Shown: one piece after another, positions 53,070 through 63,784 of the stretch
How positions within the stretch are numbered: position 1 is the first letter of the stretch
How the letters are laid out: the number at the start of each line of letters is the position of its first letter
Source of the DNA: Gonocerus acuteangulatus
Taxonomy: Eukaryota; Arthropoda; Insecta; Hemiptera; Coreidae
NCBI GenBank assembly: GCA_946811695.1
Contig: OX328123.1
Location: forward strand, 15,201,038-15,265,037
Length of the DNA stretch: 64,000 nucleotides
Direction of reading: 5' to 3'
Program-made: the position numbers and the translations under genes
The notes under the pieces: generated by a model
What the model was told of the DNA's origin: nothing
Databases searched by the model: none
Seen by the model: the letters and a program-made list of their open reading frames with translations, nothing else

Positions 53070-54487
53070 TTAAATAAGATATGATCAAAATTAACGCTAA
53101 TACATAATTTTGTACAGCTTATTATTACACGGACTTTAAAGATACCCAGAAAACACCATGTCGAATACAACAACCACTTAAAAAGTTAGGTAAACAGAGA
53201 TAAATACACGTTGAAAAGAACAAACTAACAACTTTGAAGTTTTAAGCACTTATCTCTTCGATTGTTACAACAGAATCTATTTTGTAGAGAATTTAGTAAC
53301 CGTTTTCGAGATATTTTAGAAAATATACTGAGATCCGAAAACTTTGTATCACCATTAATACAATTTTTTTCCATATACTTCTTACCTCCAAACCATATCA
53401 AAGTTTAAATATCTTAGATTAGATGAATGTCAAATACCTGATACAAGTTTCAAGTGAACCAATCATCGTTTCTGAATACCCAAATAGAAAATTAATTAGG
53501 AAAAGTATTTCATTGAGAAGATATGGTCGACCGTTCGAGAAGTAGGAAGCGTAGATCGTCGGGGTTTCGGTCAGTGTTCTTATTCAATAAAACACATTTT
53601 ATTTGCTAAAATGTATATTTATTGCCGCCAACGTTTCGGCTTGCTATACAAGCCATCTTCAGGGCTATTGAGAAGATTGAGAACTGTCCCGTTATTCCCG
53701 GAAAAGTATTTCTATCAATTTTTCTCGTAAACGATTACAAAAATCCCTTTAAAAATGGTTTCATTCCTTTTCCTGTCCGCAAGCATATGGACTTGAATGT
53801 AAGCGTTCAGATTTTTTTTCGTGCAAATTTTGCTCCAAAAACCATGTTCCAGCAAACGGATTCAGCTGGTTAATGAAGTTCACCTTTCAAATGAGAAGAA
53901 AGATTTTTGTACCAAATTTCATCAAAATCGGACCATTTTTGAGCTAATGAGGAACTTCTTAATAATTCAAACCACCCCCCCCCTGAAAGTACTTAAACAT
54001 TTGAATATCAAAAAAACCTTTCTTAGCGAGTGTTTACACTCTAAACGGATGGCCCATGCAAAATTTCAAATTTTTGTGCCAAGTGGCTCGGGATATTATT
54101 ACTTGGGATGGGCCATCACCAGGGCGTAAACTCCATTAGGGACAAATCACATTTTATTTCTAGTAATTCAAGGTCTGCCATCATAGTTGAAATTAACCTC
54201 AATTAAAAATAATATCATGAAATAGATACAGTACGGTAACAGCTGTTCTGTTATCGTCCTAGCAACGCTTGCTGGGTAGGCTTGCCTGCTCTAACCAACT
54301 AAAACTTTAAACCCCTCTAAAAATACTTAAAAATTCTAATATCAAAAAATCCTTTTCTAGTGAGTGCCTACGTTATATAGAGAGTCCATGCAAAATTTCA
54401 AATTTTTCTGTGGAGTGGTTTGGGCTGGGGGATGATAGGTCAGTGAGTGAGTGAGTGACTGAGTGGTATTTGCAAATATATAGTAGA
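53018..54487 (-). mobile_element. Non-autonomous Helitron 6
   Basis: The minus strand starts TCTACTATATATTTGCAAAT at 54487 (A|T flank, T at 54488) and reaches its first CTAG end at 53018; two more ends follow (to 52914). The 5' half matches Helitron 5 (TTCTAGTAATTCAAGG, GGTAACAGCTGTTC, AACCCCTCTAAAAATACTTA). The middle holds family C-like sequence (53700-53940, TTTTTGTACCAAATTTCATC) and a Penelope-like arm with an intact hammerhead (53630-53662). Confidence 0.82.
53630..53662 (-). ncRNA. Hammerhead ribozyme-like motif (ACGU type)
   Basis: Minus strand: GCC, CTGAAGA, one T, stem II GGCTTG-tatag-CAAGCC, GAAACGTT, GGC. Stem I three pairs, stem II six pairs, ACGT stem III. Located inside Helitron 6, next to GATCGTCGGGGTTTCGGTCA, the flank also seen beside 49320 and 19652. 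Confidence 0.72.
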
Positions 54488-55098
54488 TTTGTAGATTTTC
54501 ACGGTCCAAGTCATCACAAACATTTATGGTCTTCAGTTATTGACCGTGTTCTTATCAATAAATTTATTTTTTATTAGGTACATTTTTTTGTCATGGTCAT
54601 CTAACTGGATCTTTGGTCTCCCTCCATCTCCATGGCACTTATTTTTGAAGAAGTGAATACCAAACGTCCAAATTATATATTTTTGCCGAACCTTAAGTAT
54701 CCCTTGACTTCTTACTACAATGTGGGCCAAGTATTTGTAAAATTCATCTAATTGACAACAAAACAAATTGTAAACATCCCCTGTATAGAAAATTAACCCT
54801 AATAATCTAACTGACATACTGACTTTTTAATACATTTTTTCAGTAGTTTATTCCTTATTTATTCATGTGAATAAGAACGTAATGTAAATGATGTTTTTAA
54901 TTCATTAATTATTCATTGATTAATTTCCTAGAGGATATTGAAGCGGACTGAGAATAGCCTAAGGTCATGAGCTGTACAAGGCTAGTAGTCCTGACCTCCA
55001 ATCTTTTATCAATATCATCCTCTTATCAGATCAATAGCACTCATAACAGGAGGCAATATTTCATGTGATTAGTTTGGAGCAATATCTTATATTTTATC
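54488..55098. other. Gene-free AT-rich stretch
   Basis: No recognised content; the 94-codon minus-strand frame at 54533-54817 has no family motif that I know. Confidence 0.5.
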
Positions 55099-55100
55099 TA

Positions 55101-55445
55101 TCAGGCTATACCGTATGAAATGTCAGTTTTGGACTTGCCGATTCCCTTCAAATGTCTTGAAACTGTCGTGGCTCCTACTCCGCGTTCTTTGGCATATTCC
55201 CTAGTGCGTTTTGAGGGACAAGCTTCAACCCTTTCTTTCAGGTGGGCATTGTAAAGCTTGGTTTCTGGCCTTCTTCGCTCCTCGTTGTCAAGGTCAAAAT
55301 TTCCACTTCGAAACCTGGAAAACCACCGGTAAACAGTTCGTTCATTTACCGTTCCCTCCCCGAACGCCGTGTTAATGTTCATACACGCCTCATGACCGAG
55401 CTTAAATTCATAACGAAAAATAATACGGATTTCCGTTGAAGTCAT
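55101..55445 (-). pseudogene. mariner transposase N-terminus, truncated by deletion
   Basis: A 114-codon intact frame starting at 55445, about 190 bases from the outer TIR end, a spacing usual for mariner. It contains the first helix-turn-helix (FRYEFKLGHEACMNINTAFG, then EGTVNERTVYRWFSRFRSGN), the linker FDLDNEERRRPE, and the second helix-turn-helix (KERVEACPSKRTREYAKERG, VGATTVSRHLKGIGKSK). The last residues (TDISYGIA) are translated from the 3' TIR, so the whole DDD catalytic domain is deleted. It could in principle still bind the TIRs but cannot cut DNA. Full-length mariner transposases are about 340-350 residues. Confidence 0.9.
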
Positions 55446-55636
55446 AATTTAAGTTTTATTTTTTTCTTAGAGGATCGTTCTCACAACACAGTACGCAACT
55501 TACTGATTAAATAATAGGAATAAAAGAGCTCTAATTCTATATGAATAACAATGATGTTTGTAAATAAGGAAATAAAAAAGGGAAAGGATTAAATCGCAAA
55601 GTGAACAAAACTGACATTTCATACGGTACAGCCTGA
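55101..55636 (-). mobile_element. Internally deleted mariner with intact TIRs and TA TSD
   Basis: 536 bp. TIRs of about 30 bases: TCAGGCTATACCGTATGAAA then TGTCAGTTTT at 55101, and its complement ending GGTACAGCCTGA at 55636 (one difference). Flanked by TA at 55099-55100 and 55637-55638. Contains the 5' UTR and the first ~100 codons of transposase joined directly to the 3' TIR. Confidence 0.93.
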
Positions 55637-55638
55637 TA

Positions 55639-56824
55639 TTACTAAAGATTATTACATAAATCAATTCATCTCTTGATTCAAGTTAAATTATTTTTGGGCG
55701 ATTTTACCAAATTTTCAATATGCGCGTGGTTCATTCTTCAATATATTTAGGAAAAACCGAATACGACATAGTTCCAAAAACTATAGCTTACGTTATTATC
55801 ATTGTTTTATATTACGTTTTAATATATTTCTATAATCGATTATACTTTTTCTATTCTTGTTCTTTAGTATCTGTTTGTTATATTAACCTGTTAAATTGTT
55901 GGTATAATAGCTATAAATAATAAGCAAACACCACTTTGGGTAGGGAAATGCCCTAAAAAAAGTATGCCATTAAATTAATAAATGTATGAAATAAAAGATC
56001 TAACTGGTGTGTCCAAATGAATTTTCCGGAACATCTTCTTAAAGTAATAAAGATCTTATTTGATAAAAAAAAAACAACAAGAAAATCAAAATTGGAAACC
56101 TACATGATTTCGTCATGTAAGAACATTTATCCGTCCTCGAAGTATACTAAATGACCTTATTCTTTATTTTTTTTTTTTTTATTTTTTTTTTTTTTTTTTG
56201 GTGCATCGACTGCATAGGCCATGAGCACCAGTCTCTTAAAATATATCAGCCTTCTCTTTATTAGTTTTATATTTAAAACTAGTCCACACAATTCTACAAG
56301 ATAAAATCACCATTATAAAAACTGGGAATACGTACATTAATATGATAATCTTAAAATATAATGTAACTCCAATTTGAGTATTCTTTTTAATGAATAGTAC
56401 TTGAAGAGCTATTTTTACAATGTGATAAGATCAAGTGTTTCTAAATTTGTAATATGAACGTTGTTTCCTTCTGGTATCTTAGCTGGCAGTAAACTCCGCA
56501 GTATATATATATATTGTGTGTGTATTTCTATTAGGGTATTAATTTAAATTTTAGGGAACTGGCATTAATTATTTTGAGTAAAATATTAAATAATAATAAT
56601 AAATTGTAGCACAGTAGAAAATGTTCATATAAAAGCGTAAATTCAACTTGTTTTCATACCGACATCTGTCATTAATGGGCTGAGATTTCATGTTTGTCTT
56701 CATATTCGTTATGTTTCAAATTGAAGGCATTACGACACACTCAGGATAGTAATTATACACATATATATTCTTACTAAAATAAATACATGAATAAAGTATC
56801 TAGTTACCGAACTTGACCTTTCCA
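55639..56824. other. Mostly gene-free; SINE tail at 56165-56230
   Basis: A T-run followed by GGTGCATCGACTGCATAGGC and CATGAGCACC is a diverged minus-strand SINE tail. A short AT tract lies near 56502-56514. Nothing else recognised. Confidence 0.5.
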
Positions 56825-56965
56825 ATTTGACAAAGTGTTATTTTTCAAAATTACATAAAAAACGGACCATGTATTACGTAGTTTGAGAGCCAACAGATAA
56901 ATCACACTGTCATAAGTGGGTTTCCTCCGGATATAGAGGAGAGGGAAGGAAACGCGCTTAAAAAA
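56825..56965 (-). mobile_element. Family C 5'-end fragment
   Basis: The minus strand reads TTTTTTAAGCGCGTTTCCTT then CCCTCTCC, the GGAGGAAACC half of the hairpin, and later AATTGGAAAGGTCAAGTT, diverged family C start sequence. There is no AT tract. Confidence 0.55.
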
Positions 56966-58201
56966 AATTGACTTCTGTTGTACATTTGGAAAACCTCCCC
57001 TTTCTGGCTAGCCAATCATTATTTTCTTGAACGAAAGTAAAAGAAGGCATATATGTTACGTTTTAGTGGAAGGAAATTGTGTTTCTACTGAAAAAATAGA
57101 TGTTTCTACTAAGAAACGGCTGGAACGCTTGATATACACCAGCAAGGATTGACATATTATGAATTTATTTTATAATTCGAACCCTAAATTTTACTTAAAT
57201 ATGCAAATAAATAAATATATTAAAAATGTTACATATCGTCGATACAAATGCAAAGTATCGAATGTGAAAATCACCACTTCCCAGAGTGAGAAAAACGTTT
57301 ATTCATTACTATGTTTTTGGACAATTAAATAGTCTGCAGATTCCACATTTTGACAAGAGTGACTTTCCCCTTTCACTGAATGAATTAGATTCGAGAGTTT
57401 GCCGTCAATCAGTCCAACAGCACGGCTTAGATTGAAACAGTTTCTCATGATTTGACAAAAATAATACGAACGCCTTAAAATGAGAATATTTGGAAGAAAG
57501 GTCGTCCTACTGACCTCTGCTAAAAGGTCACTTCCACGGAAATCCACAGATTTGGAAGGAAGGACAATCAAGCAGTATCCCAGCTGATCTGCATTCAAGT
57601 TTAAATTCCATTTCCTGTTTCTTAAGGATTTTCTTTGTTGTTTTTGTCCCGAAGCCATATGCTTCAAGGAATAAATTATGAGCGACCCTTTATGATACCT
57701 CTGGACTCGCTATATAACCTGTACCCAGACCTATCGAGATGACGGGACCTATGCAGAGCGACACGAGTTCAAAGACCCCAACACATACACACACACAGGG
57801 ATACTGGCCTCAGCTGAACGAGGTACTGTTAGCCATTGTCTATACGACCTCCTCTGCTCCTGCTTCCGCCCGCTACCGTACCGCTGAGAGGGGCCATCTG
57901 GACCGAGAAACACATACACAAATAGCATACGTAAATCTTCATGAATGATTGTAAGGTGGATGAGATCTTAGAAATAACAGAGGTAATAATGATTCCCTTA
58001 CAGTACAGTTATATCTACTGTACACCGACACTGCTTAACTCTGTGACTAAGCTGAGTTTGCGAATAGTGTCGAATATAGTGTCACACTTTAGTGGGCAGA
58101 GCGTTTACTACGGTTCGTTCGTTCTTGTCGCTCTAACTAACCTGGCTGACTGACAAGTGGCAAATACTCGCCCACATGTTGCTGGACTATTGAATCAATC
58201 C
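56966..58201. other. Unassigned; 122-codon ORF without known domain
   Basis: A minus-strand frame (57667-57299) starting MKHMASGQKQQRKSLRNRKW is among the longest frames here not made of repeats, but I see no domain, splice context or codon signal that makes it a gene. 57700-57960 is less AT-rich and could be a diverged repeat. Treat the frame as unproven. Confidence 0.3.
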
Positions 58202-58209
58202 ATGCAAAA

Positions 58210-58985
58210 CAGAGATGGGCATAATTTTATTTATAAATAAAATACAAATTTATTCGTACTTCATATATTTGTGAATAAGAATATAAATAAATTCGTACTT
58301 CATATATTCGTGAATACGAATATAAATAAATTCGTATTCATAAGTGTGAATACGAATTTATTTTTATTCACATATATTAAATATAAAAATACAAATAAAA
58401 TTTTATTCGCAAATTTTTCTGGGAATAAAAATAAATTCACAGAAAAAATTGTAAATAATCACAAAAAATGTGAATATTTACAAAAAATCAAGTGATTACA
58501 AAAAAAATCACATTAAAATATACGAATACAAATTTATTCACATTATAATTTGTGAATAAAAATTTATTCACAATAAAATTCGCAAATAAATTATGAATTT
58601 ATTCGTATTCAGATGATATTACGAAAGTTATTGAAGGTGAATTATAATGTGAATAAATTTGTATTCGTATATTTTAATGTGATTTTTTTTTTGTAATCAC
58701 TTGATGTTTTGTAAATATTCACATTTTTTGTGATTATTTACAATTTTTTCTGTGAATTTATTTGTATTCGCAGAAAAATTTGCGAATAAAATTTTATTTG
58801 TATTTTTATATTTAATATATGTGAATAAAAATAAATTCGTATTCACACTTATGAATACGAATTTATTTGTATTCGTATTCACAAATATATGAAGTACGAA
58901 TTTATTTATATTCGTATTCACAAATATATGAAGTACGAATAAATTCGTATTTTTATTTATATAAATAAAATTATGCCCATCTCTG
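58210..58985. mobile_element. hAT foldback MITE with 8-bp TSD
   Basis: 776 bp, almost a full palindrome: arms 58210-58550 and 58640-58985. The ends read CAGAGATGGGCATAATTTTA, a typical hAT-type terminus (CAGAG-TGGGC). The perfect 8-bp duplication ATGCAAAA lies at 58202-58209 and 58986-58993. The arms encode matching open frames in opposite directions (58271-58495 plus, 58697-58921 minus), an effect of the palindrome and not genes. The interior repeats TTCGTATTCA and AATAAATTCG. Confidence 0.93.
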
Positions 58986-58993
58986 ATGCAAAA

Positions 58994-59444
58994 AGGGCTT
59001 CAGTCCATTTTTTCCCAATATCATTTAGTGATGGGTTCCTCCCTATGAAAGGTACAACTACACATTTCTATATTAGAAGGACTTCAGTCCAATACATAGT
59101 TGCCACAGAAACATAGTCATAATTTTATAATTTTATAATTTCATGCAGAAAGGGATTCAGTGTAGTTTTCTCAAAACTAATGATTTTGGACTAAAGCCCC
59201 TTTTGCATAGATATATTAGATTCCGTTCTCTAATGTTAGTCCAGTAACTAACTTGTCACTAAACATTTCTTGGGCTATTTACACGATGTGACAAGGGACA
59301 ACAGCGTGGTAAAATACTCGTGTGGGAAGTTACTCTTAGCTAAATTATTGGATGTTGGGAAAACGTTTTAAAAATGTTAACGATTTTCCAATTATGTAAG
59401 AAGTAAATAGACCAATTAAATACTTATTCAATATTTATTTATGT
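58994..59444. other. Gene-free stretch
   Basis: The phrases GGGCTTCAGTCCATTTT, AAGGACTTCAGTCCAA and AAAGGGATTCAGTGTAGTTT recur here at irregular spacing. Nothing else recognised. Confidence 0.45.
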
Positions 59445-59510
59445 TTACTTTTTTAACGCGAACTGGAGGTGCGGATGGGAAATGTCCCCGTTTGAGACCC
59501 TAAAAGTTAG

Positions 59511-59578
<68 letters not shown>

Positions 59579-59879
59579 CTGTTATCTCTTCAGCTGCTCC
59601 AAATATGTTTCGATTTTTATGACATTTGGTACTAAGATGTCTGATTTGAAAGTTCAACATTGTTAATCGGTTGAATTTGTCATCGAAACATGTTTTTCGG
59701 CAAAATTTGCGCAAAAATGATCGTACGCTTACGTTTTAGCGTTATTAGGCTTCCCGATAAACGCTTAGAGGCAATATCTAGAACCATTTTCGAGAAAAAC
59801 TAGACTTCTCCTGGGAGTTTCGTATATATTCTTAAATAGCTCGAAACCGGCTATGAAATCGCAGTAAACGTGAACTACC

Positions 59880-59939
<60 letters not shown>

Positions 59940-60000
59940 GGGATAGGAAGACCAATGCGTTAACATGACGCAGTTCCAGCAAGGCAAACTATTATTGTTC
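59445..60000 (+). mobile_element. Diverged family C copy with two (AT)n tracts
   Basis: Blocks match family C in order: (AT)n 59514-59573, TTTGTCTGTTATCTCTTCAG, ATGACATTTGGTACTAAGAT, GGTTGAATTTG, CATGTTTTTCGGCAAAATTT, (AT)n 59884-59937, GGGATAGGAAGACCAATGCG, TGACGCAGTTCCAGC. The 3' hairpin has decayed. Confidence 0.6.
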
Positions 60001-61038
60001 GTTTAGTTTTTATATAAAAATGCCTAAAAAACTCAGAGAACTGATGCCCAGTAAGTAGTTCTACTCAATACCAATAGTAAAAAAAAACACAAAAAGCTAT
60101 GTCTCAATTGTTTCTCTATTTCGAAATAACCCACGAAATGAGGGAAGAATAAATAAATAAAAGATAATATATAATTCGTTAGATTGGAAACACTCCAAGA
60201 CATTTATACGTCCTTGAAAACTCGAAATATATGTATATGGGAATACATTTTTACATCGAATATGTAAAAATTCTATTTTTCATAAACTAAGATGGACAGA
60301 GTGGGAGTTGGGAATAGTCTGAGTATTTTAAGGAAAAGAAAGTATCGTAATTAAACAGTGTATTTTAATTTAAAGGAAGAATGTATTTTTTTTTATTAGC
60401 ATGGTTGTATTATTTATTTCTGAATTTCTGCAGGTTCAATTCTTTTAGGATTTATTTCCTCAATTGCTGCAAACCCTATATAAAATGAAAGAAACCATAC
60501 ATAACAATTTTTATACTGCGGTACTTGTATTTTTTTCTTAAAATATCTAGTTTTTTATTTCTATGTGGGAGGTTGACGGGCTTGTCTAATTCCCAAATAG
60601 AAGATTCTATAAGTCTCACAGATTAGCCGTAGAAAGTAAAATAATATATCAAGGTAATGAAAATTTTGTTTTTAGGGCATGTAAACAACTGGTCCATTAA
60701 CACTCCAATGGTCGCGTGAGATCTCTCAGATACAGAGCAGCTAACGCAGACTGTGTAAGGGGCGCAAGTGCGCGGGTCTAGCTGTACCCTTTACTATTCC
60801 TACAGCAGATAGTGGCTGATGTGTCAGTTCTAACCAGGCACTCCTCCAAGCAGTAACTATCCACTAAAACTATTTTGTATCTAATAGATACCAAGCGACC
60901 ATATTTTTACTTTTAGAAAAGAGGGCAGATTGGTGTCATACGTACCACAAAATAAAAACAACAACAAAGTAAATGTACTTATGATATCAAGTATGAATAT
61001 GGATGCAGCGATTGATGAAGAAACGGGGGTAAAAAAAA
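60001..61038. other. Gene-free stretch
   Basis: 60660-60780 (CAACTGGTCCATTAACACTC ... GGGGCGCAAGTGCGCGGGTC) has higher GC and shares CATTAACACTCCAATGGTCG, inverted, with 62507-62530; probably a shared repeat of unknown class. Confidence 0.4.
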
Positions 61039-61218
61039 AGCACTGTAGCCGAGAGCACCAAAACTAGAAAGCGATGCCAAATGTTTTGGGCAAACAAGAC
61101 TACAAGGCTCACCCAGTATAAATGCAAGGGGTGCGGCCAATATTTATGTCTCTATCATTGCACATTATATTGTCCAGATGGATGTAAAGTGGATGATGAT
61201 ACAGAAGACGTTTTTTGA
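61039..61218 (+). pseudogene. piggyBac-like transposase C-terminal cysteine-rich end
   Basis: The plus-strand frame ending at 61218 reads STVAESTKTRKRCQMFWANK, TTRLTQYKCKGCGQYLCLYH, CTLYCPDGCK, then an acidic tail and a stop. RKRC-x-x-x-W and KC-GC-YLC-HC-YC resemble the zinc-binding cysteine-rich domain that ends piggyBac/PGBD transposases and binds the TIRs. The second cysteine of the first pair (usually C-x-x-C) is F or W here. Upstream, MNMDAAIDEETGVKKK lies in another frame across an A9 run, suggesting a one-base slip. The catalytic DDD domain and TTAA-flanked ends were not found. Confidence 0.62.
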
Positions 61219-61333
61219 AGTTATATATTTCTACAAAATATTATTAATATTTGCCCTAATTTTTCCTACCTACTTGTTATGTGTATATTTCAACTATATG
61301 AGTTTGCATATAATAAATAAATACCATATAATA

Positions 61334-61430
61334 CATTCCAAGGTGAGGAATAACCCTTCAAAGTTCAATTTATTATATAATAAAAGTATATGTTGAACTT
61401 TGAAGGGTTATTCCTCACCTTGGATTGTAT
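61334..61430. mobile_element. Palindromic mini-copy of the 3526-4226 element
   Basis: ATTCCAAGGTGAGGAATAAC then CCTTCAAAGTTCAA, a ~25-base middle, and the exact inverse ending CCTCACCTTGGATTGTATTA. The arms are those of the 700-bp element at 3526-4226, with the interior removed. Confidence 0.8.
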
Positions 61431-61504
61431 TATTAATTAATACCCTTCCCCTTTTCATCAACATATTTAAATAAATAACTTTTTTTTTGGTAAATTTACA
61501 AACT

Positions 61505-61624
61505 TTTTGCACTTTCCTCCGAAGGAAAGTAGCTATTGAGGTTGCACTCATGACGGAATTTTTGAAACATTTCTTCGAATCTTTATCGATCCTACCAAGT
61601 AGACACCGAAAATGACCCCCGTTA

Positions 61625-61675
<51 letters not shown>

Positions 61676-62377
61676 TGCATATATAGTTATATATATGTCC
61701 GTTAACACGATACAGGCCAGAGTTTTTGTTTTTTCGCCACGAAACTTGGTATGTATTCCCCCATCAAACGATTGATCGAGTTCGTTAACCAGGGGGGTTT
61801 ACTCCCTAGCCAAAGTAGTTATTTGCCAATACCAGCCATAATTTGTGTTGTATTTCAACGAAACTCGGTATTCGTTGCGGTCAACTGAAGAGAAAAATTT
61901 GTTATAAAAATAAACAAGATCGGTTGACTAGAAGGATGGGTTTACTCCGGACAAAACTTACTAATTTCCTTATACCGGTCGTAATTTCTATTCTATTGTT
62001 ACGAAACTCTTTATAGGTCCTCGCTATCTAATAAGAATGAAGTGTTGCAAAAATGAACTAAATCGGTCTATTGGAAGGGGGGGGGGGTGTTACTTTGAAC
62101 TATGCTTGAATTAAATTCTTCCAAACGTAGGTTCATGAAACTCATCAAGATCAATAGATCAAAATGTAAAGCTTTGTGTACTTATTACGTAGACAAAACT
62201 CTGCATAGACAAAACTCTTGAAGGAAATTAATTCCCAAATTAATAATTGAAACAGCTTCTCATAAAAAATGATTATCTATCTAGGTTATTTTAAGCAAAT
62301 TATTCAAGAATGCACTCGACACTACCCAATTCTGAGGAAAGTGCTTAGTTATGCAGCTCCTGCGTGACGGACTTTTT
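61505..62377 (+). mobile_element. Family D (HINE-like) element
   Basis: TTTGCACTTTCCTCCGAAGG hairpin start, (AT)n at 61630-61670, two to three internal units with G-runs, CTGAGGAAAGTGC, hairpin GCAG-ctc-CTGC, GTGACGGACTTTTT end at 62377. It is shorter than 34911-36150 because it has fewer internal units. 62280-62300 holds the uninterrupted target of Helitron 5. Confidence 0.8.
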
Positions 62378-63784
62378 ATATATTAATCTCCTGTTAAGAG
62401 TTTTTTTTTTTCATTCACAATACAATAGATAAAGTTATTTACGGTAAATGAGACTGAAACTCAGGCGTATTGCTCAGATACAAGGCGACCACCAATGGTA
62501 GTTTCAATGGCGCGACCATTGGAGTGTTAACGCCGGGCTATCTACAGGTTGCCACCCCATTATAATGCATCGATTCAGCTACTAGCTACGCCCCACGTTG
62601 CCTACCTTTAGTGCTCAACGGGAATCGGTGTACTAAGGTTGTTTGCATAATGGAAATATCATGCTTAAATTAATTTCACTAAAAGTTACAGGTGTAAATT
62701 TACCAATTTCTGGTAGTGAATTCAATTTTCTCTTCTTGGCCGTTCTCCAAGAAGAAAAAATTGGAAGAAAAAAGGTATTAAACTTCATGAAAATATTTCT
62801 AAACCAAATTTTTAAACCTTGCTAATATTGTTTTCCCGAAAATATGAGTATGACTTCCGATTCAGCCCGTGTTGGGAAAATAATGCATATTTGAGGGGGC
62901 TTCTAGAGTTTGTTTACCGTTCCTAACCTTTTCAATAAAATATTCTTCTCTCGAATATGACAAACTTGGCTATTCCAGGCCACATCCCAGCTCTACCAGG
63001 AACATTACTACAAACATCAGCTGGATGGTTGGTAGAGTGATAAACAATCAATTATGAAAGTTTCAACATTTATTTTAGTGCGATGATCCAAATGGCTCCA
63101 GGAGGAAATTTGAATGATGAATAAAAAATACCTCTTCTATGAATATAATAAGGAAATAAGTTGCATTTTCTGATTATTTAAACCCTAATTATTGGCGTGT
63201 TCTGCAGAAGTGAGCAACAGAGTATTTAAAACATTGAGCGTCATGGAAAAAGTGGTATTATTTCGTGCGGGGCTAAATGCTTTTTTTCTTTCAAATATAA
63301 AAAGTACACTAAAAAATCAATGTACACAATTACAAACGAGAATAATCACAAAGTGAACGAAATTTTACATTATGAAAATAGGTTAAAACGATTTTTTTTT
63401 TTAATGAATAATTGATCAACAGATTTATACAGAACTTCGTTAGGGTCAGTAAAAAAATGAACAGAGGTCCAAAGTACAAAAAAAACTTATTTATGATACA
63501 TCTAAGCAGAGAAATAACAGCATTTATTAACTAATTTTTAATATTTAACGTCAGATTTTGAGAAAAATTTACATGTTGGCATTAACGTTTTGGCATGATC
63601 TTTGGGAGCCATTTTTAGACTTAAAATAAATATACATAATTACAAATGAGATTAATCACAACAGGACGAAAAATTTACATAATAAAAATAGTTTAAAAAA
63701 ACAATTTCTTTAAAAGTGCATATTAGGTAAACAACTTTTTTTTATAATTAAATTGATCAGTAGTTTTATTAAAAAAACCGGTAA
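62378..63784. other. Mostly gene-free; decayed hammerhead-like flank near 63583
   Basis: 62480-62640 has higher GC (GGCGCGACCATTGGAGTGTT, CGCCGGGCTATCTACAGG) and resembles the SINE type III tail loosely. 63583-63610 (AACGTTTTGGCATGATCTTT then GGGAGCC) is a decayed relative of 4664-4698. No gene. Confidence 0.4.

Noticed and set aside
57299..57667. 122-residue minus-strand ORF beginning MKHMASGQKQ
   Set aside because: No recognisable domain, start context or exon signals; of a length that can occur by chance in 64 kb. Kept only as an unproven frame.
58271..58921. Two similar opposing small ORFs (58271-58495 and 58697-58921)
   Set aside because: Mirror images inside the hAT palindrome, not paired genes.
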